Source: CAZGSN01 sp964371655
GTDB lineage: Bacteria > Desulfobacterota > Binatia > HRBIN30
Assembly (NCBI GenBank): GCA_964371655.1
Contig: CAYJOD010000053.1
Coordinates: 1 to 42,225 of the forward strand
DNA length: 42,225 nt
Direction of reading: 5' to 3'
The translations under genes and the position numbers were made by a program. Shown here piece by piece: positions 42,101-42,225 of the stretch (positions within the stretch are counted from its first letter, which is position 1; each line of letters starts with the position of its first letter). The notes under the pieces were generated by a model that was given only the letters and a program-made list of their open reading frames with translations, was not told where the DNA came from and made no database searches.

Positions 42101-42225
42101 CCGTGAAGAAGTTGAACCTCGTGGTCGGCGCGGTGACGAGAAGCGTCACGGTTACCGCTCCCGACAATGCGCCTACGGTTGGTGGGACGGCCTGCGCCTC
42201 CATTCTCACCGCCGATACCTGGGCG
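39151..42225 (+). CDS. Secreted multiheme cytochrome c with PKD domain (3' end cut by window)
   Basis: Open for 1025 codons to the last base, ATG 39151 with AAGGAG 8 bases upstream. Residues 1-37 form a signal peptide (PPLIAVLLLLCVGQAGA). Residues about 38-520 are Cys-rich, with CIGGPNNGLACANEVDCPSGTC and similar Cys spacing typical of extracellular proteins in deltaproteobacteria-like lineages. Seven CxxCH heme-attachment motifs follow: residues 536 (CTRCH), 585 (CNVCH), 628 (CFNCH), 767 (CTTCH), 791 (CTTCH), 836 (CEICH) and 886 (CGQCH), with extra His as possible axial ligands. A PKD-like domain (YDWDWGDGTTPHG, HTYAAAGAYSIKLTVK) occupies about 925-990. It fits an extracellular electron-transfer protein with a surface-adhesion-type end. 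Partner genes would lie beyond the window. Confidence 0.88.
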   Translation, partial: MNRKRSAQVMTGKRKIFLARPPLIAVLLLLCVGQAGAMYLADNAKNGTQVCIGGPNNGLACANEVDCPSGTCDNYINPGDGVCVIGVAADGTMLVDASITNARDCVAWTKSSDSVVDLVSLNSQAKCLLAGGAGNDGYKHAWSTSICYDTVNSRGISRVDLDNTAAMCTSKGGTVVTSGKCAAYGWRYRNRKADGTLPFTLATGTAVPGSTILYTTDGVQSTDNLGFCYASLDMTSATYADRDTCPSEHNNAPPVAVSVCEDTALTTIATCQNTNLRKWSAAGGFCMVTSISSAAPTVVTCVGGTYVWHANVVAAGVAPAGEWTPCASNTVAGCQSQASFNAGLGWSLVDSFSASVTTGVPSLAAGTLVCADSSAADKAACDLKNSGTAPGTYYWNEALAACIDTGKTTACSGTNCVTALTCTGGTLSILVYADNNRCVYAYGQKGNLAANLLPVNSFNYTGIGTTVDLSGYANEGDCLAAGGSWENYFINDAGRTVVTPTEDPNLPVGAQIVDLDALTAVKDGGGNFWAGTGGVCTRCHTDQSRSYQERNKPGYVKTRHRNAGDSIGAPWTAATSPWGLDGVQCNVCHSTARPAQDDLLQVDMTTGVKRSATGHQNLALGSAATQLCFNCHGTAAAPSTTNPASVIPANGTDFVDTAKGLPPIGNQFLNSPHAEYSGDSTDLAIATAANYPSTFIGYNCRTAANGSSYVTTAYRLGAVEEVGFPDTTTNLLCTNPGDGSATSGAAGFWQKEGNNSGSTNRTDRGNCTTCHDVHWSLGDTSPHAEALRKECTTCHSHPTGEASVSSAPQVDLATINHLAGPGTPLENMATHPYEACEICHMATDSGSSAPLHLWRISTDETYTTMGTTQANLDADGKAWVDIDHACGQCHFAPTKNGALVKSKAVLAAVAKGMHDSAAANCQVTFSIAKSGLTANVDAYVDCSPNPNTDLTYDWDWGDGTTPHGTADPTSHTYAAAGAYSIKLTVKKLNLVVGAVTRSVTVTAPDNAPTVGGTACASILTADTWA

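Noticed and set aside
1..42225. tRNA, rRNA, CRISPR array, integrase or transposase genes
   Set aside because: None seen by eye. Direct repeats with regular spacers are absent, and no transposase-like ORF accompanies the repeats.

Overview
This is a GC-rich bacterial window that looks like part of a metagenome-assembled scaffold. It has a run of 10 N at 8610-8619, a 30-C homopolymer just before it, and a second artefact-like run of C, A and G at 5951-5981. The cell is Gram-negative: there is an outer-membrane porin, an exosortase, and secreted proteins with signal peptides. A secreted protein with dockerin-like repeats, a Thr/Pro linker and a beta-helix, an exosortase-H-like pair, and many intergenic hairpin repeats together recall Desulfobacterota or Binatota-like uncultured lineages. 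That placement is an inference; the window has no rRNA or other marker gene.

Layout. 1-6.2 kb: secreted beta-helix protein (-), a pair of small zinc-binding proteins (+) ending in a clear terminator, an RluA-type pseudouridine synthase (-), and a class V aminotransferase (+). 6.2-10.3 kb: a secreted DUF4412-like protein, an amidase, the scaffold gap, a small HIT-like protein, and an exosortase-H-like gene overlapping a membrane partner gene. 10.3-15.6 kb: a tightly coupled four-gene minus-strand operon (TetR regulator, FAD oxidase, 4Fe-4S protein, second FAD oxidase) headed by a 24-bp perfect palindrome, the likely TetR operator. 16.1-22.8 kb: a type I restriction-modification operon hsdR-hsdM-DUF1016 nuclease-hsdS with 4-base overlaps, so a DUF1016 (YhcG-like) gene sits between M and S. 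22.9-25 kb: a DUF433 antitoxin-like protein with no visible toxin, a zinc-ribbon protein that seems truncated, and an orphan DegP/HtrA active-site fragment.

25-36.5 kb is a complete phosphate regulon: Pho-box-like repeats, porin, pstS, pstC, pstA, pstB, phoU, phoB, phoR. PstC and PstA are both enlarged by periplasmic insertions. Repeat elements lie between pstC and pstA (a 198-bp imperfect palindrome plus a second inverted repeat) and between phoB and phoR (a MITE-like element with a second copy at 2463-2604). 36.6-42.2 kb: a Uma2-type nuclease-fold protein, an orphan biotin carboxylase N-terminal fragment, a uroporphyrinogen-decarboxylase-family protein (-), and a long secreted multiheme cytochrome (seven CxxCH motifs, then a PKD domain) that runs off the window end.

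The strongest candidates for something under-described are the multiheme/PKD protein, the R-M operon with embedded DUF1016 gene, the TetR/FAD/Fe-S/FAD operon, and the small zinc-protein pair. None can be called a new system from sequence alone.
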